Source: DT-111 sp965263225 (lineage in GTDB: Bacteria > Bacteroidota > Bacteroidia > Chitinophagales > Saprospiraceae). From it: DNA of 64,000 nt. This document shows, piece by piece, positions 63,285-64,000 of the stretch. The stretch lies in the NCBI GenBank assembly GCA_965263225.1, contig CBDHHG010000043.1:495924-559923 (forward strand). The letters are read 5' to 3'. Position 1 is the stretch's first letter. Each line of letters starts with the position of its first letter. Below the pieces are notes generated by a model. The model was not told where the DNA came from and did no database searches. It saw only the letters and a program-made list of their open reading frames with translations. The translations under genes were made by a program, and so were the position numbers.

Positions 63285-64000
63285 ATGGGTCAAACGATTA
63301 CTTATGCTATCCCAGTATTTGGTGTGCTGGCGTTACTGTATACGTTTTGGCGGTCATCATGGGTGTCAAAACAAGAAGTAGGTACAGATCGCATGGCGAG
63401 AATTGCCGAAAATATTGCAGACGGTGCAATGGCATTTTTGAAAGCAGAATATCGAGTACTAGCCATCTTCGTGGTAGTGGTAGCCGGACTATTGGCTTGG
63501 AGTGGTAGCCAATCTGAAGATTCTTCTTGGCTAGTAGCCGTATCTTTTATATTAGGAGCAATTTGCTCTGCTTTGGCAGGATTCATCGGAATGAGGATTG
63601 CTACTAAAGCGAATGTTAGAACAACTAATGCCGCTAGAAATAGCCTAGGTAAAGCCCCTAGAAGTGGCTTTCGCTGGTGGTTCTGTAATGGGACTTGGTG
63701 TGGTTGGATTAGGTGTTCTTGGATTAGGTACACTTTTCCTACTTTATTCTAATATGGGTTGGGATATCAACAAGGTAATTACTGTAGTCACTGGCTTCTC
63801 TTTCGGTGCCTCCTCAATCGCCCTTTTTGCCCGTGTTGGTGGTGGTATCTACACCAAAGCCGCTGACGTAAGCGCTGACCTAGTGGGTAAAGTAGAAGCA
63901 GGTATTCCTGAAGATCACCCATTGAACCCAGCTACCATTGCGGATAACGTGGGTGATAATGTAGGTGACGTAGCCGGTATGGGTGCTGACTTGTTTGAAT
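63285..64000 (+). CDS. hppA: Membrane-bound proton/sodium-translocating pyrophosphatase (3' partial, apparent frameshift)
   Basis: The gene starts at 63285 and runs off the right edge. Pyrophosphatase family: it couples PPi hydrolysis to ion pumping, with 15-17 TM helices in the full protein. The first frame holds TM1-3 and NAARNSLGKA, then becomes non-family and stops at 63752. From about 63659 the +1 frame continues perfectly (LEVAFAGGSVMGLG, GGGIYTKAADVSADLVGKVE, NVGDNVGDVAGMGADLFE). One extra C in the run CCCC (63655-63658) explains this: CCC would restore one frame. Either the read/assembly is wrong or the gene is broken; the homopolymer makes an error likely. Confidence 0.93.

Noticed and set aside
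63302..63733. A 143-residue minus-strand frame inside hppA
   Set aside because: It is antisense to a clear pyrophosphatase sequence and has no features of its own.

Overview
The window looks like a chromosome segment of a Bacteroidota bacterium, most likely of the Saprospiraceae / Lewinella type. The reasons are: a SusC/SusD pair, type IX secretion C-terminal domains of both type A and type B, ASPIC/UnbV-FG-GAP lipoproteins, a LytS/LytTR sensor pair, a group-II type GGGP synthase, and promoters of the Bacteroidota TTTG-N20-TAnnTTTG form. No phage, insertion sequence, CRISPR array or rRNA was seen. Assignment below family level is inference.

Layout. 1-1.9 kb: C-terminal part of an Omp85-like outer-membrane barrel protein. 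2.5-7.9 kb: a four-gene cassette of a sigma factor with two region-4-like helices, a one-TM putative anti-sigma protein, an exported papain-like (C1) peptidase and an exported TPR-CHAT (caspase-like) protein. This is the best candidate for an undescribed system. 8-12.3 kb: a small exported peptide, an OmpA-type lipoprotein, a T9SS type-B protein and an intradiol-dioxygenase-like lipoprotein. 12.4-24.3 kb (minus strand): AraC regulator, SusC, SusD, a 1.2-kaa ASPIC/UnbV protein and a CxxCH-bearing FG-GAP lipoprotein. 24.9-30.6 kb (minus strand): M48 peptidase, an overlapping four-gene unit ending in a LytS/LytTR pair, and an MtfA-like protein with a broken zinc motif.

30.8-38.8 kb: tRNA-Phe, then a histidine leader peptide with five His codons and an attenuator, then hisGDCBH-(DinB)-AFIE. 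The tRNA and the his leader are 14 nt apart and appear to share one promoter. 39-42.6 kb: a secreted protein with eight FAS1 domains, six of them nearly identical in DNA. 42.8-48 kb: ogt, kynU, a GT39 enzyme and a metalloregulated unit (DtxR-type repressor, binding protein, ATPase) with an operator overlapping its promoter but no permease gene. 49-57.7 kb: surface polysaccharide genes (flippase, Wzz-like, Wzy-like, GT39) and a membrane spermidine synthase. 57.8-64 kb: GGGP synthase, rsgA, an ECF sigma factor, an XRE regulator, a thioredoxin-SPOR fusion and the start of hppA, which carries a one-base frameshift in a C run.

How the parts work together: his is a complete biosynthetic operon under attenuation control. 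The SusCD block imports an unknown substrate under a probable AraC regulator. The 49-56 kb block makes and polymerises a surface glycan. The 2.5-7.9 kb cassette reads as a membrane-linked sigma switch controlling two periplasmic cysteine proteases.
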